NCBI RefSeq assembly: GCF_000241465.1
Contig: NZ_JH584235.1
Location: forward strand, 356,305-420,304
Length of the DNA stretch: 64,000 nt
DNA from: Sphingomonas echinoides ATCC 14820
GTDB taxonomy: Bacteria > Pseudomonadota > Alphaproteobacteria > Sphingomonadales > Sphingomonadaceae
Reading direction: 5' to 3'
Shown here: positions 27,056-36,057 of the stretch, piece after piece
Layout of the letters: each line of letters starts with the position of its first letter
Numbering within the stretch: the first letter of the stretch is position 1
Made by a program: the position numbers and the translations under genes
Notes under the pieces: generated by a model
Seen by the model: the letters and a program-made list of their open reading frames with translations, nothing else
What the model was told of the DNA's origin: nothing
The model's database searches: none

Positions 27056-27691
27056 CAGCCGGCCCAAATGGCGCTGCCGTTCGACTGGCCCGCCGATCCC
27101 CGCGATGACGAATTCCTGATTGGCCCTTCCAACGCCCGCGCGGTGCAGCAGCTTGAACGCTGGAGCACCTGGCCGGTGATGGCCGTCGTCGTCACCGGCC
27201 CGCGCAAATCGGGCCGCAGCCTGCTCGCCCGGATCTTCGCCGCGAAGACCGGTGGCGGTTTGATCGACGATGCCGAACGCCAGAACGAAACCGCGATTTT
27301 CCACGCCTGGAACCGCGCGCAGGAAGAGCGCCGCCCGGTGGTGATCGTCGCCGATGCACCGCCCCCGGAATGGTCGATCAAACTCCCCGATTTGCGCTCG
27401 CGTCTGGCCGCAAGCCCGACGATCCGGATCGGCGATCCCGACGAAACGCTGATGCGGGCGCTGTTTGAACGCCAGTTCCTGCGGCGCGGGCTCGACGCGC
27501 GGCCCGAGCTGATCCAATGGCTCGTGGTCCGGGTCGAACGCACGCACGTAGCCCTGCTGCGCGCGGTCGATTTGCTCGATCAAGTTGTGCTGGAAAGCCA
27601 CAAACGCTTGTCGATTCCGCTCGCACGGGCCACATTGGAAGAAGCGGGGTTGATCCCCGGTCGCCCACCCGAATCGATGGAAAACCCATGA
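27056..27691 (+). CDS. hda: DnaA-related regulatory inactivator (Hda-like)
   Basis: A 211-residue AAA+ protein related to DnaA domain III with no DNA-binding domain. At the N-terminus QMALPFDWP fits a beta-clamp-binding motif, the hallmark of Hda. The Walker A segment reads GPRKSGRS, with Arg in place of the nucleotide-binding Lys. Walker B is VVIVADAPP. In cells Hda stimulates hydrolysis of DnaA-bound ATP to prevent over-initiation. The stop codon overlaps the ppk start (ATGA). Confidence 0.82.
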   Translation, partial: QPAQMALPFDWPADPRDDEFLIGPSNARAVQQLERWSTWPVMAVVVTGPRKSGRSLLARIFAAKTGGGLIDDAERQNETAIFHAWNRAQEERRPVVIVADAPPPEWSIKLPDLRSRLAASPTIRIGDPDETLMRALFERQFLRRGLDARPELIQWLVVRVERTHVALLRAVDLLDQVVLESHKRLSIPLARATLEEAGLIPGRPPESMENP

Positions 27692-29865
27692 CCCGACCCG
27701 CCCATATCGCGAGCCTGGACCACGATGACGACCCCTTCGCAGGAAGCGAGGGGAGCGATCGCTATTTCAATCGCGAGCTGTCGTGGCTCGCCTTCAACCG
27801 GCGCGTGCTGGAGGAAGCATGCAACACGGCGCACCCGTTGCTGGAGCGGCTGCGGTTTCTGTCGATCTCAGGATCGAACCTCGACGAATTCTTCATGGTG
27901 CGCGTCGCCGGCCTGAAGGGGCAACAGCTGCAGGACGTCGCCCGCCTGTCGAGCGATGGGCTCACCTCGGGACAGCAATTGGCGGCGATCGTGGCCGAGG
28001 CCGATGCGCTGGTGACCAGCCAGCGTGATGTGTGGCGCGACCTGCGCCGTCAGCTCGCCGAGACGGGCATTGCCGTGCTCAGCTCGCGCACGATCGATGA
28101 AGCGCTGTCGGCCGAGGATCTGCACTGGCTGGAGACGCAGTTTCGCGAGCAACTGTTCCCGATCCTGACGCCGCAGGCGCTCGATCCGGCGCATCCCTTC
28201 CCGTTCATGCCCAATAAGGGGCTGGCGGTGATGTTCGATCTGGTGCGGATTTCGGATGACCAGCCGATCCGAGAATTGGTGATGATTCCGGCACCAATGC
28301 CGCGCTTCCTGCGCTTGCCGGGTGAAAAGGCGCGCTATGTCGCGGTCGAATCGCTGGTGAAGCGCTTCGCGCCCTTGGTGTTCCCTGGCTACCGCGTGAT
28401 CGGCGGTGCGGAATTCCGCGTGCTGCGCGACAGCGATATCGAGATCGAGGAAGAGGCGGAGGATCTCGTCCGCTATTTCGCCAATGCCATCAAGCGCCGC
28501 CGCCGTGGCCGCGTGATCCGGCTCGAGCTGGAAAGCGGGATGCCCGAGGGGCTGGGCGCGGTGCTGCGCGACGAGCTTGGCGGATCGGACGCGTTCGTCA
28601 CCGAAAGCGGTGCCTTCCTTGGCGTCGGCGATTTGGAGGCGATCGTCGATGAGGACCGCCCGGACCTGAAATTCACGCCCTTCTCGCCGCGTTTCCCCGA
28701 GCGCATCCGCGAATTTGGCGGGGATTGCTTTGCCGCGATCAGCGCCAAGGACATTGTCGTCCACCACCCGTATGAAACGTTCGACGTGGTGCTGGCCTTC
28801 CTGAAACAGGCCGCCGCCGACCCCGATGTGGTCGCGATCAAGCAGACGCTGTACCGCGCCGGCAAGCAGCCCGCCGTCATCAACGCACTGATCGCCGCCG
28901 CCGAAGCCGGCAAATCGGTGACTGCCGTCGTCGAGTTGAAGGCACGCTTCGACGAGGAGCAGAATCTGCTCTGGGCCTCCGCGCTGGAGCGCGCCGGGGT
29001 GCAAGTCGTCTATGGCTTTATCGATTGGAAGACCCACGCCAAGGTGTCGATGGTCGTCCGCCGCGAAAACGGCCAGTATCGCACCTACTGCCATTTCGGC
29101 ACCGGCAACTACCATCCGATCACCGCCAAGGTGTATACCGACCTCAGCTTCTTCACCGCCGATCCCCGCCTTGGGCGCGATGCCGCGCAGATGTTCAACT
29201 ACATCACCGGCTATGTCGAACCCGAGAATATGGCGCTGATCAGCCTTTCGCCGCGCGATTTGCGCCCGCGCCTGATGCGGTTGATCGACGCCGAAATCGC
29301 CAATGCGCGGGAGGGCAAGCCCGCCGCGATTTGGGCCAAGATGAATTCGGTGGTCGATCCCGCCGTGATCGAGAAATTGTACGAAGCCTCCAATGCCGGG
29401 GTCGAGATCGATTTGATCATCCGCGGCATTTGCTGCCTGAAACCCGGCGTTCCCGGCATGTCCGAGAATATCCGAGTCAAATCGGTGATCGGGCGCTTCC
29501 TTGAGCATAGCCGGATCTGGGCGTTCGGCAATGGCAAGGCCTTGCCCAATGATGGCGCGAAGCTGTTCATGTCCTCGGCCGACTGGATGCAGCGCAATTT
29601 CGATCGGCGGATCGAATATATGCTGCCGATCGAGAACCGCACCGTCCACAAGCAGATCCTCGACCAGGTGATGGTCGCCAATCTGATCGACAATGAACAG
29701 AGCTGGGATTTGCAGTCCGATGGCAGCTACGTTCGCGTCCAGCCGGGCGAGCGGCCGTTCAACCTGCACCGCTATTTCATGACCAATCCATCGCTGTCGG
29801 GTCGCGGTGCCTCGCTCGCCGCCAGCGGGTCGGTGCCGAAGCTGTCGCTGCGAAACCGGCGTTAG
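27688..29865 (+). CDS. ppk: Polyphosphate kinase 1
   Basis: A 725-residue PPK1 that makes inorganic polyphosphate from ATP. The N-terminal domain starts YFNRELSWLAFNRRVLEEA (about 28-46) with SGSNLDEFFMVRV. The head domain holds VHHPYETFDVVLAFL. The catalytic C domains hold DWKTHAKVSM, containing the phosphohistidine, CHFGTGNYHPITAKVYTD, and FLEHSRIWAFG with the second active-site His. The ATG at 27688 overlaps the hda stop (ATGA). ppx follows 7 nt later, giving a synthesis/breakdown pair. Confidence 0.96.
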   Translation: MTRPAHIASLDHDDDPFAGSEGSDRYFNRELSWLAFNRRVLEEACNTAHPLLERLRFLSISGSNLDEFFMVRVAGLKGQQLQDVARLSSDGLTSGQQLAAIVAEADALVTSQRDVWRDLRRQLAETGIAVLSSRTIDEALSAEDLHWLETQFREQLFPILTPQALDPAHPFPFMPNKGLAVMFDLVRISDDQPIRELVMIPAPMPRFLRLPGEKARYVAVESLVKRFAPLVFPGYRVIGGAEFRVLRDSDIEIEEEAEDLVRYFANAIKRRRRGRVIRLELESGMPEGLGAVLRDELGGSDAFVTESGAFLGVGDLEAIVDEDRPDLKFTPFSPRFPERIREFGGDCFAAISAKDIVVHHPYETFDVVLAFLKQAAADPDVVAIKQTLYRAGKQPAVINALIAAAEAGKSVTAVVELKARFDEEQNLLWASALERAGVQVVYGFIDWKTHAKVSMVVRRENGQYRTYCHFGTGNYHPITAKVYTDLSFFTADPRLGRDAAQMFNYITGYVEPENMALISLSPRDLRPRLMRLIDAEIANAREGKPAAIWAKMNSVVDPAVIEKLYEASNAGVEIDLIIRGICCLKPGVPGMSENIRVKSVIGRFLEHSRIWAFGNGKALPNDGAKLFMSSADWMQRNFDRRIEYMLPIENRTVHKQILDQVMVANLIDNEQSWDLQSDGSYVRVQPGERPFNLHRYFMTNPSLSGRGASLAASGSVPKLSLRNRR

Positions 29866-29872
29866 TCGCCCG

Positions 29873-31372
29873 ATGGCGACGCTTCTGTTCCGTAAGGCGA
29901 AACCCGAAGTCACGGGAGAACCGCGCACCGGCATCATCGATATCGGGTCCAACTCGATCCGCCTGGTCGTGTATCAGGGCCCGGAACGCTTGCCCGCGAT
30001 CCTGTTCAACGAAAAGGTCATGGCTGGCCTCGGTCGTGGCCTTGCCGAAACCGGGACGATCGCCGAATCGGGGCTCGCGGTGGCGAGCGATGCGCTGGCG
30101 CGCTTCGCCGCGGTCGCCCGCGAGATGGAGGTGACGCGACTGCGCACCGTCGCCACCGCTGCCGTGCGCGATGCGACCAATGGCAAGGTGCTGCTCGACA
30201 CCGCGCGCGACCTTGGGCTCGAGGTCGAACTCTTGTCGGGCGAACAGGAAGCGACGGCGGCCGGACACGGTGTCTTGTCGGCGATCCCCGCAGCCGATGG
30301 GATCGTCGGCGATCTTGGCGGGGGCAGCCTCGAGCTGATCCGCATCAGCGGCGGCAAGGTGGGCGAACGCGTCTCTTTCCCGCTCGGCGTGCTGCGGCTT
30401 GGCGCGCTGCGGGATAAAGGGCAGGGCGCGCTGCAACGGCAGGTAGCGCGCTTGCTTGATGCCGCCGGGTGGACGGGCAAAGGCGCGGGATTGCCGCTGT
30501 ATCTCGTCGGCGGATCATGGCGCGCGCTGGCGCGACTGGACATGCATCTGGGCAGTTATCCGCTGCCCGTCATCCACGAATATGCGATGTCGGCCGAAGC
30601 GGTCGCGCGCATGGGGCGCACGATCAGCCATGTGAACAAGGCGTGGCTCCGCGCGATCCCGGGCCTGTCGGCGGGGCGCGCGGCGACGCTGGGCGATGCG
30701 ACGGCGTTGCTGGTGGTGCTGCTGAAGCATTTGCAGATCGAGACCACCATCGTTTCGGCGTTCGGCTTGCGTGAAGGGCTACTGTACGGCGCGCTGGATG
30801 AGAGCGTGCGCGCGCAGGATCCGCTGATCGTCGCGACGCGTGACGAGGGGCGGCGGCATGGCCGCTTTGCCGAACATGGCGATTTGCTCGACGGCTGGAT
30901 CGCGCCGTTGTTCACGCGCGACGCGCCGGACCTGGCGCGGCTACGCCTCGCCGCATGCTTGCTCGCCGATGTCGGCTGGCGGGCGAACCCCGAATTTCGC
31001 GCCGAACGCGGGGTCGAGATCGCGCTGCACGGCAATTGGGTCGCGATCGACGCGCGGGGCCGCGCGCTGGTGGCGCAGGCGCTTTACACCAGCCTGGGGG
31101 GTGGCATCGAAACACCCGAGCCGCTGGGCGTGCTGGCGAGCCCGTCCGAGCTGCGCCATGCGGTGTTGTGGGGGCTGGCGATGCGGCTCGGGCAGCGCAT
31201 GAGCGGTGGCCTGGCTGGGCCGCTGCAGCGCTCGTCGATTGCCGATGATGGCACGACGCTCACGCTGAGCGTCGCGGCGAGCGATCTCGCTCTGTACAGC
31301 GAAACGGTGGAACGCCGCCACAACGCGCTGGCGACCGCCTTGGGGCGCAAGGCCCTGATCCTTGGGCGCTAG
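29873..31372 (+). CDS. ppx: Ppx/GppA-type exopolyphosphatase
   Basis: A 499-residue phosphatase of the ASKHA fold that releases phosphate from polyphosphate ends or converts pppGpp. Motifs are IIDIGSNSIRLVVY (about 20-33), TVATAAVRDATNG, LLSGEQEATAAGHGVLS and DLGGGSLELIRI (about 144-155). The C-terminal half (about 310-499) is an HD-like all-alpha domain. It follows ppk directly and is probably in one transcript with hda-ppk. Confidence 0.93.
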   Translation: MATLLFRKAKPEVTGEPRTGIIDIGSNSIRLVVYQGPERLPAILFNEKVMAGLGRGLAETGTIAESGLAVASDALARFAAVAREMEVTRLRTVATAAVRDATNGKVLLDTARDLGLEVELLSGEQEATAAGHGVLSAIPAADGIVGDLGGGSLELIRISGGKVGERVSFPLGVLRLGALRDKGQGALQRQVARLLDAAGWTGKGAGLPLYLVGGSWRALARLDMHLGSYPLPVIHEYAMSAEAVARMGRTISHVNKAWLRAIPGLSAGRAATLGDATALLVVLLKHLQIETTIVSAFGLREGLLYGALDESVRAQDPLIVATRDEGRRHGRFAEHGDLLDGWIAPLFTRDAPDLARLRLAACLLADVGWRANPEFRAERGVEIALHGNWVAIDARGRALVAQALYTSLGGGIETPEPLGVLASPSELRHAVLWGLAMRLGQRMSGGLAGPLQRSSIADDGTTLTLSVAASDLALYSETVERRHNALATALGRKALILGR

Positions 31373-31393
31373 CGCATAGCGTTTGCGGACATT

Positions 31394-31732
31394 TCAGTCC
31401 GGCGTGACGCCCGTGCTCGATTGGAGCGCGGTTTCGGCGGCCTGCATCGCGGTTTTGATCGCGGCATCGGCCGCTGCCATCGCGGCCTGGACCGCGCTTT
31501 GGGCCTGCTCTAGCGACTTTTGCATCGTGGTGTTTGCGGCCGCCTGGGCCGCCTCCATTGCGGCATAATGCTGCTGCTGCGCCTCGTTCACATTGTGCGC
31601 GGCATTCGCCAGCGCCTGAGCGCTCGCCTGATACAGGTTTCTGGCCATCGCCGGAGCGCCCGTCAGAACCTTGACGTTGGCTTGCGTCACAGCATCGGTG
31701 ATCTGGTCGTTGATAGCGGTTGGAAAGGCCAT
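31394..31732 (-). CDS. RebB-family R-body protein, single copy
   Basis: A 112-residue protein. Residues 1-50 match the RebB family: INDQITDAVTQANVKVLTGAPAMARNLYQ followed by ALANAAHNVNEAQQQ (split here at Gln30). RebB proteins are the structural units of R-bodies, coiled protein ribbons first known from Caedibacter, and similar genes occur singly or in clusters in many proteobacteria. The rest (about 55-105) is an Ala/Gln-rich helix predicted to form a coiled coil. No other reb gene is seen nearby. It lies 108 nt downstream of rnd on the same strand and converges on ppx. Confidence 0.8.
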   Translation of the reverse strand: MAFPTAINDQITDAVTQANVKVLTGAPAMARNLYQASAQALANAAHNVNEAQQQHYAAMEAAQAAANTTMQKSLEQAQSAVQAAMAAADAAIKTAMQAAETALQSSTGVTPD

Positions 31733-31840
31733 GAGCGTTCTCCGTCTGCGAGCACGTTTCTTTGTCGAAACTTTGCACGCGCAACCTTGGCCGTCAACGA
31801 TCGGATAAACGCCAAGAAACGCGGCGGATTTTCTGTCGGT

Positions 31841-33028
31841 TTACTCGGGATAGACGGGGACATCCTCGGTGCGGGTCATCTTCAACTTGCCCTTCACGAC
31901 CGCAAAGGCCAGGCGCCCCTCGACCAGATCGAGCGCATCGCGGCCGAACTGGTCAAAGCGCCAGCCCTCCAGGATCGACAGGCCGCTGCGCTGCCCGGCG
32001 GCGAGCGCGTCGAGATCGTCGGTGCGGGCGAGCAAACGCGCCGCCACGTCGATTTCCTTGGAGCGGATCTTGAGCAGCAGCTTGAGCAAATCGGCGACCA
32101 GCGCGCCATCCTTGCCCATGCCGGGCTTGCGGTCGTCGCGCGAGGGCAGTTCCTCAGGCGACATCGGCTGCGCATGTTCGAGTGCCGCCATCAGGCGCGC
32201 GCCGATATCGTTCTGCGCCCAGGTGGCGGAAAGCCCGCGGACCTTGGCGAGATCGGCCTGTTTGCGCGGGGCGTGGCCCGCCAAGTCGGCGATCGTCTCA
32301 TCCTTGACGATGCGGCCGCGCGGCAAATCCTTGCTACGCGCCTCGATCTCACGCCAGCGTGCGAGCGCCTTCAGGCGGCCGAGCACTTCGGGCTTGCGGC
32401 TTGGCACCTTGATCCGGCGCCAGGCTTCCTCGGGGTCGTTGGCGTAATTTTTGGGGTCGCCGAGGCGCTCCATTTCCTGGTCGAGCCACGCGCCACGCCC
32501 GGTGCGGCGGAGCCGTTCGAGCATCTTGGGGAAGATCTTGGCGAGATGGGTCACGTCGCCAATCGCATATTCGATCTGCCGCGCATCAAGCGGACGACGG
32601 CTCCAGTCGGTGAAGCGCGCGCCCTTGTCGACGGTGATGCCGAGATAGGCATCGACCAGATTGGAATAGCCGACCTGCTCGCCTTGCCCCAGCGCCATCG
32701 CGGCGACCTGTGTGTCGAACAGCGGGTGCGGGGTGGTGCCGGTGAGGTTGTAGACGATTTCGAGATCCTGCCCGCCGGCGTGGAAGACCTTCAGCACGTC
32801 CTCATTGTTGACCAGCAATTGCAGTAGCGGCGTCATGTCGAGGCCGGGGGCGAGCGGATCGATCGCGGCGGCCTCGTTCACGTCGGCGATCTGGATCAGG
32901 CAGAGTTCGGGCCAGAAGGTGTTCTCGCGCATGAACTCGGTATCGACGCAGACGAAGTCGGCTTCGGCCAGTCGGGTGCAGAGATTGGCGAGGGTGGCAC
33001 TATCGGTGATGAGCGGATGGATATGCAT
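31841..33028 (-). CDS. rnd: Ribonuclease D
   Basis: A 395-residue 3'-5' exonuclease that trims tRNA precursors. DEDD motifs are present: CVDTEFMRENTF (about 23-34), VFHAGGQDLEIVYN, and YAIGDVTHLAKIFP. A HRDC domain lies at about 205-290. The ATG at 33028 has GGGGGG directly upstream. A start 4 codons earlier is possible. It is divergent from aspS. Confidence 0.94.
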   Translation of the reverse strand: MHIHPLITDSATLANLCTRLAEADFVCVDTEFMRENTFWPELCLIQIADVNEAAAIDPLAPGLDMTPLLQLLVNNEDVLKVFHAGGQDLEIVYNLTGTTPHPLFDTQVAAMALGQGEQVGYSNLVDAYLGITVDKGARFTDWSRRPLDARQIEYAIGDVTHLAKIFPKMLERLRRTGRGAWLDQEMERLGDPKNYANDPEEAWRRIKVPSRKPEVLGRLKALARWREIEARSKDLPRGRIVKDETIADLAGHAPRKQADLAKVRGLSATWAQNDIGARLMAALEHAQPMSPEELPSRDDRKPGMGKDGALVADLLKLLLKIRSKEIDVAARLLARTDDLDALAAGQRSGLSILEGWRFDQFGRDALDLVEGRLAFAVVKGKLKMTRTEDVPVYPE

Positions 33029-33103
33029 ACAGCCCCCCATAGCGAGCGCCGGGCGGGTTGACAAAGGTGGGTGAGGGAGGGAAGCGCAGCGGCTATATTC
33101 GCC

Positions 33104-33186
33104 GTCACCCCGGCGGAGGCCGGGGCCGCTGCGTTGTCAGGCGTTGCGCTTCGATACACAGCGGCCCCGGCCTTCGCCGGGGCGAC
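33104..33186. repeat. Inverted repeat upstream of aspS
   Basis: Two 28-nt arms face each other: GTCACCCCGGCGGAGGCCGG and on (33104-33131), and its near-perfect complement ending GGCCTTCGCCGGGGCGAC (33159-33186), with a 27-nt spacer. Each arm is itself a GC-rich palindrome around CCCCGGC...GCCGGGG. The block ends 4 nt before an alternative aspS start (33191) and 16 nt before the preferred one. It differs in sequence from the CCCCTCCC family. Confidence 0.85.
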
Positions 33187-33202
33187 GAACATGAGAAGAT
33201 TT

Positions 33203-35005
33203 ATGCACGCCTATCGCACTCATACCTGCGCCCAGCTTCGCGCCGCCGATGTCGGGGCCTCGGTCAAGCTTTCCGGCTGGATCCACCGCAAGCGCGACCA
33301 CGGAAACCTGCTGTTCGTCGATCTGCGTGATCATTATGGCATCACCCAGATCGTCACCGACAGCGACAGCCCGACGCATGCGGTGCTCGACAAATTGCGG
33401 CCCGAGTCGGTCGTTACCATCACCGGCGACGTGGTCGCGCGCTCGCCCGAGACGCTGAACGCAGCGCTGCCCTCGGGCGAGATCGAGCTGCGCGCGCGCG
33501 ATGTCGTGGTGCAGTCGGCAGCGCAGGAATTGCCGATGCCGGTGTTCGGCGAGAATGAATATCCCGAGGAAATCCGCCTTAAATATCGCTATCTCGATTT
33601 GCGGCGCGAGCGGCTGCACGCCAACGTGCTGCTGCGCTCCAACGTCATTTCGTCGCTGCGCCAGCGCATGATCGGCCAGGGCTTCACCGAATTCCAGACG
33701 CCGATCCTGACCGCTTCGTCGCCCGAAGGCGCGCGCGATTATCTGGTGCCGAGCCGCGTGCATCCGGGCAAATTCTATGCGCTGCCGCAGGCCCCGCAGA
33801 TGTTCAAGCAGCTGCTGATGGTGGCGGGCTTCGACCGTTATTTCCAGATCGCGCCGTGCTTCCGCGACGAAGATGCGCGTGCCGACCGTTCGCCAGGTGA
33901 ATTCTACCAGCTCGATTTCGAGATGAGCTATGTCACCCAGGACGACGTGTTCGCCGCGATCGAGCCGGTGCTGCACGGCGTGTTTGAGGAATTTGCAAAC
34001 TGGCAGGGCAAGGGCCGCACCGTCTCCCCGCTGCCATTCAAGCGCATTCCCTACCGCGAATCGATGCTGAAATACGGCAATGACAAGCCCGATCTGCGCA
34101 ACCCGATCGTGATCAGCGACGTGTCCGAGCATTTCAAGGGTTCGGGCTTCGGCCGCTTCGCGTCGATGGTCGAGGCAGGCGATGTCGTCCGCGCGATCCC
34201 GGCGCCCGGTACCGCCGAGAAGAGTCGCAAATTCTTCGACGATATGAACAGTTGGGCGCAGTCCGAGGGCTTCCCGGGTCTGGGCTATGCGACGCAGAAG
34301 GACGGCGTGTTCGGCGGGCCGATCGCCAACAACCATGGGCAAGAGGGCATGCAGGCGATTGCCGCTGCGCTCGGCATCGGGCCGAATGACGGCATCTTCT
34401 TCTCGGCGGGCAAGGCAGCGCAGGCGGCCAAGCTGGCGGGGCTGGCGCGCACGCGCGTTGCCGAGCAGCTCGAGTTGATCGACCAGAAGCGCTTCGAATT
34501 CTGCTGGATCGTCGATTTCCCGATGTTCGAATATGATGAGGACGCCAAGAAGGTCGATTTCAGCCACAACCCCTTCTCGATGCCGCAGGGCGAGATGGAA
34601 GCGCTGGAGACGAAGGACCCGCTCGACATCCTGGCGTACCAATATGACATCGTCTGCAACGGCATCGAATTGTCGTCGGGCGCGATCCGCAACCATCGCC
34701 CCGAGATCATGTACAAGGCGTTCGAGATTGCGGGCTATACCCAGGCCGATGTCGACACCAATTTCGCGGGCATGATCAACGCCTTCAAGTTCGGCGCGCC
34801 GCCGCATGGCGGCTCGGCACCGGGTGTCGACCGTATCGTCATGCTGCTGGCCGATGAACCCAACATCCGCGAGGTCATCACCTTCCCGATGACGCAAAAG
34901 GCCGAGGATCTGATGATGGGCGCGCCCAATTTCGCCAGCCCCAAGCAGTTGAAGGAACTCAACATCCGCGTGACCGGTGACGGCGCGCGGGCACAAGAGG
35001 GCTGA
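33203..35005 (+). CDS. aspS: Aspartyl-tRNA synthetase
   Basis: A 600-residue class IIb synthetase of bacterial type. The N-terminal OB fold ([23 protein letters not shown]) is followed by the catalytic core with [34 protein letters not shown] (motif 2), a GAD insertion (about 290-420) and motif 3 [17 protein letters not shown]. The ATG at 33203 (MHAYRTHTC) has GAGAAG 5 nt upstream; an ATG at 33191 is 4 codons earlier. Whether it also charges tRNA-Asn cannot be judged from this sequence. Confidence 0.95.
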   Translation: MHAYRTHTCAQLRAADVGASVKLSGWIHRKRDHGNLLFVDLRDHYGITQIVTDSDSPTHAVLDKLRPESVVTITGDVVARSPETLNAALPSGEIELRARDVVVQSAAQELPMPVFGENEYPEEIRLKYRYLDLRRERLHANVLLRSNVISSLRQRMIGQGFTEFQTPILTASSPEGARDYLVPSRVHPGKFYALPQAPQMFKQLLMVAGFDRYFQIAPCFRDEDARADRSPGEFYQLDFEMSYVTQDDVFAAIEPVLHGVFEEFANWQGKGRTVSPLPFKRIPYRESMLKYGNDKPDLRNPIVISDVSEHFKGSGFGRFASMVEAGDVVRAIPAPGTAEKSRKFFDDMNSWAQSEGFPGLGYATQKDGVFGGPIANNHGQEGMQAIAAALGIGPNDGIFFSAGKAAQAAKLAGLARTRVAEQLELIDQKRFEFCWIVDFPMFEYDEDAKKVDFSHNPFSMPQGEMEALETKDPLDILAYQYDIVCNGIELSSGAIRNHRPEIMYKAFEIAGYTQADVDTNFAGMINAFKFGAPPHGGSAPGVDRIVMLLADEPNIREVITFPMTQKAEDLMMGAPNFASPKQLKELNIRVTGDGARAQEG

Positions 35006-35007
35006 GC

Positions 35008-36057
35008 ATGCCCGCACGCGAGCCCATGCCCCAGTGGAACCGCCGCAGCGTGATCGGCGCGGGGCTTGGCTTGCTGGCCGCACCGGTGATCGGCGCGGGG
35101 GTGGCTTCGGCGGCGGAGGCCACGGTGACGCCGCAGATCGTGCGGCTGGCGCCGGGGCTCGACCGCTATCTGAGCGTCGACACGCCGATCGAAACGATCG
35201 CCACCGGCATCCGCTGGGCCGAAGGGCCGGTGTGGGTGCCGCATGGGGACTATCTGCTGTTCTCGGACCCGCCCGCCAATGTTATCCGGCGCTGGTCGCG
35301 CGCGAAGGGGACCGAGCTTTTCCTCTCGCCTTCCGATGCGGTCGCGCCTGACCCCGCGACGGTGCGCGAGGGTGGATCGAACGGCCTGACGCTCGATCAT
35401 TCCGGGAACCTGCTGATCGCCGGCAGCGGGTCGCGCGCGGTGGTGCGGCTCGATCTCAAGACCAAGCGCCGCACGGTGCTGGTCGATCGCTATCAGGGCA
35501 AGCGCTTCAACAGCGTCAACGATCTGTGCGTGGCGGCAGACGGCGCGATCTATTTCACCGATCCGCCTTATGGGCTGGTCGGGGGCGACCAATCGGCGCT
35601 GAAGGAACAGCCGCATAACGGCGTCTATCGCTGGACGCCCGGTGGCGCGGTGGAGTTGGTCGACGGCACGCTCTCCCGGCCCAACGGCATTGCGCTGTCG
35701 GGCGATGGCAAGACGCTGTTCGTCTCGGTTTCGGACGAGCAGGAGCCGCGCATCATGGCCTATGCGCTCGACGCGCACGGACTGCCGACCGCGCGCACGC
35801 TGTGGCTGGATGCCAAGCCGATGCTCGCCAAGGCCGCGCCCGGCCTGCCCGATGGTATGAAGATCGCGCGCGATGGCACGCATTTCAACAGTGTGCCGGG
35901 CGGGATGATGCTGCTCACCCCCGAGGCCGAGCCGCTCGGCCTGATCGCCACCGGCGCGCCGATCCCCAATTGCGCCTTTGGCGAAGACGGGCGCACGCTG
36001 TTCCTGACCGCGAACGACCGCGTGCTGCGGCTGCGGCTGAAGGTTTCCGCGCTGTGA
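35008..36057 (+). CDS. SMP-30/gluconolactonase-family protein with signal peptide
   Basis: A 349-residue beta-propeller protein. The N-terminus NRRSVIGAGLGLLAAPVIGAG looks like a Tat-type signal (twin Arg and hydrophobic stretch) with cleavage near ASAAEA. Propeller motifs of the SMP-30/gluconolactonase family follow: AEGPVWVPHGDYLLFSD, SNGLTLDHSGNLL, FNSVNDLCVAADGAIYFTDPPYG and RPNGIALSGDGKTLFV. Such enzymes hydrolyse sugar lactones with a bound divalent metal. It starts 2 nt after aspS and overlaps ppk2 by GTGA. Confidence 0.88.
   Translation: MPAREPMPQWNRRSVIGAGLGLLAAPVIGAGVASAAEATVTPQIVRLAPGLDRYLSVDTPIETIATGIRWAEGPVWVPHGDYLLFSDPPANVIRRWSRAKGTELFLSPSDAVAPDPATVREGGSNGLTLDHSGNLLIAGSGSRAVVRLDLKTKRRTVLVDRYQGKRFNSVNDLCVAADGAIYFTDPPYGLVGGDQSALKEQPHNGVYRWTPGGAVELVDGTLSRPNGIALSGDGKTLFVSVSDEQEPRIMAYALDAHGLPTARTLWLDAKPMLAKAAPGLPDGMKIARDGTHFNSVPGGMMLLTPEAEPLGLIATGAPIPNCAFGEDGRTLFLTANDRVLRLRLKVSAL

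Noticed and set aside
27868-29952. Long 694-codon open frame opposite ppk
   Set aside because: Antisense shadow of the PPK1 gene, whose motifs are unambiguous.
33137-35083. Long 648-codon open frame opposite aspS
   Set aside because: Antisense shadow; aspS has all class II synthetase motifs.
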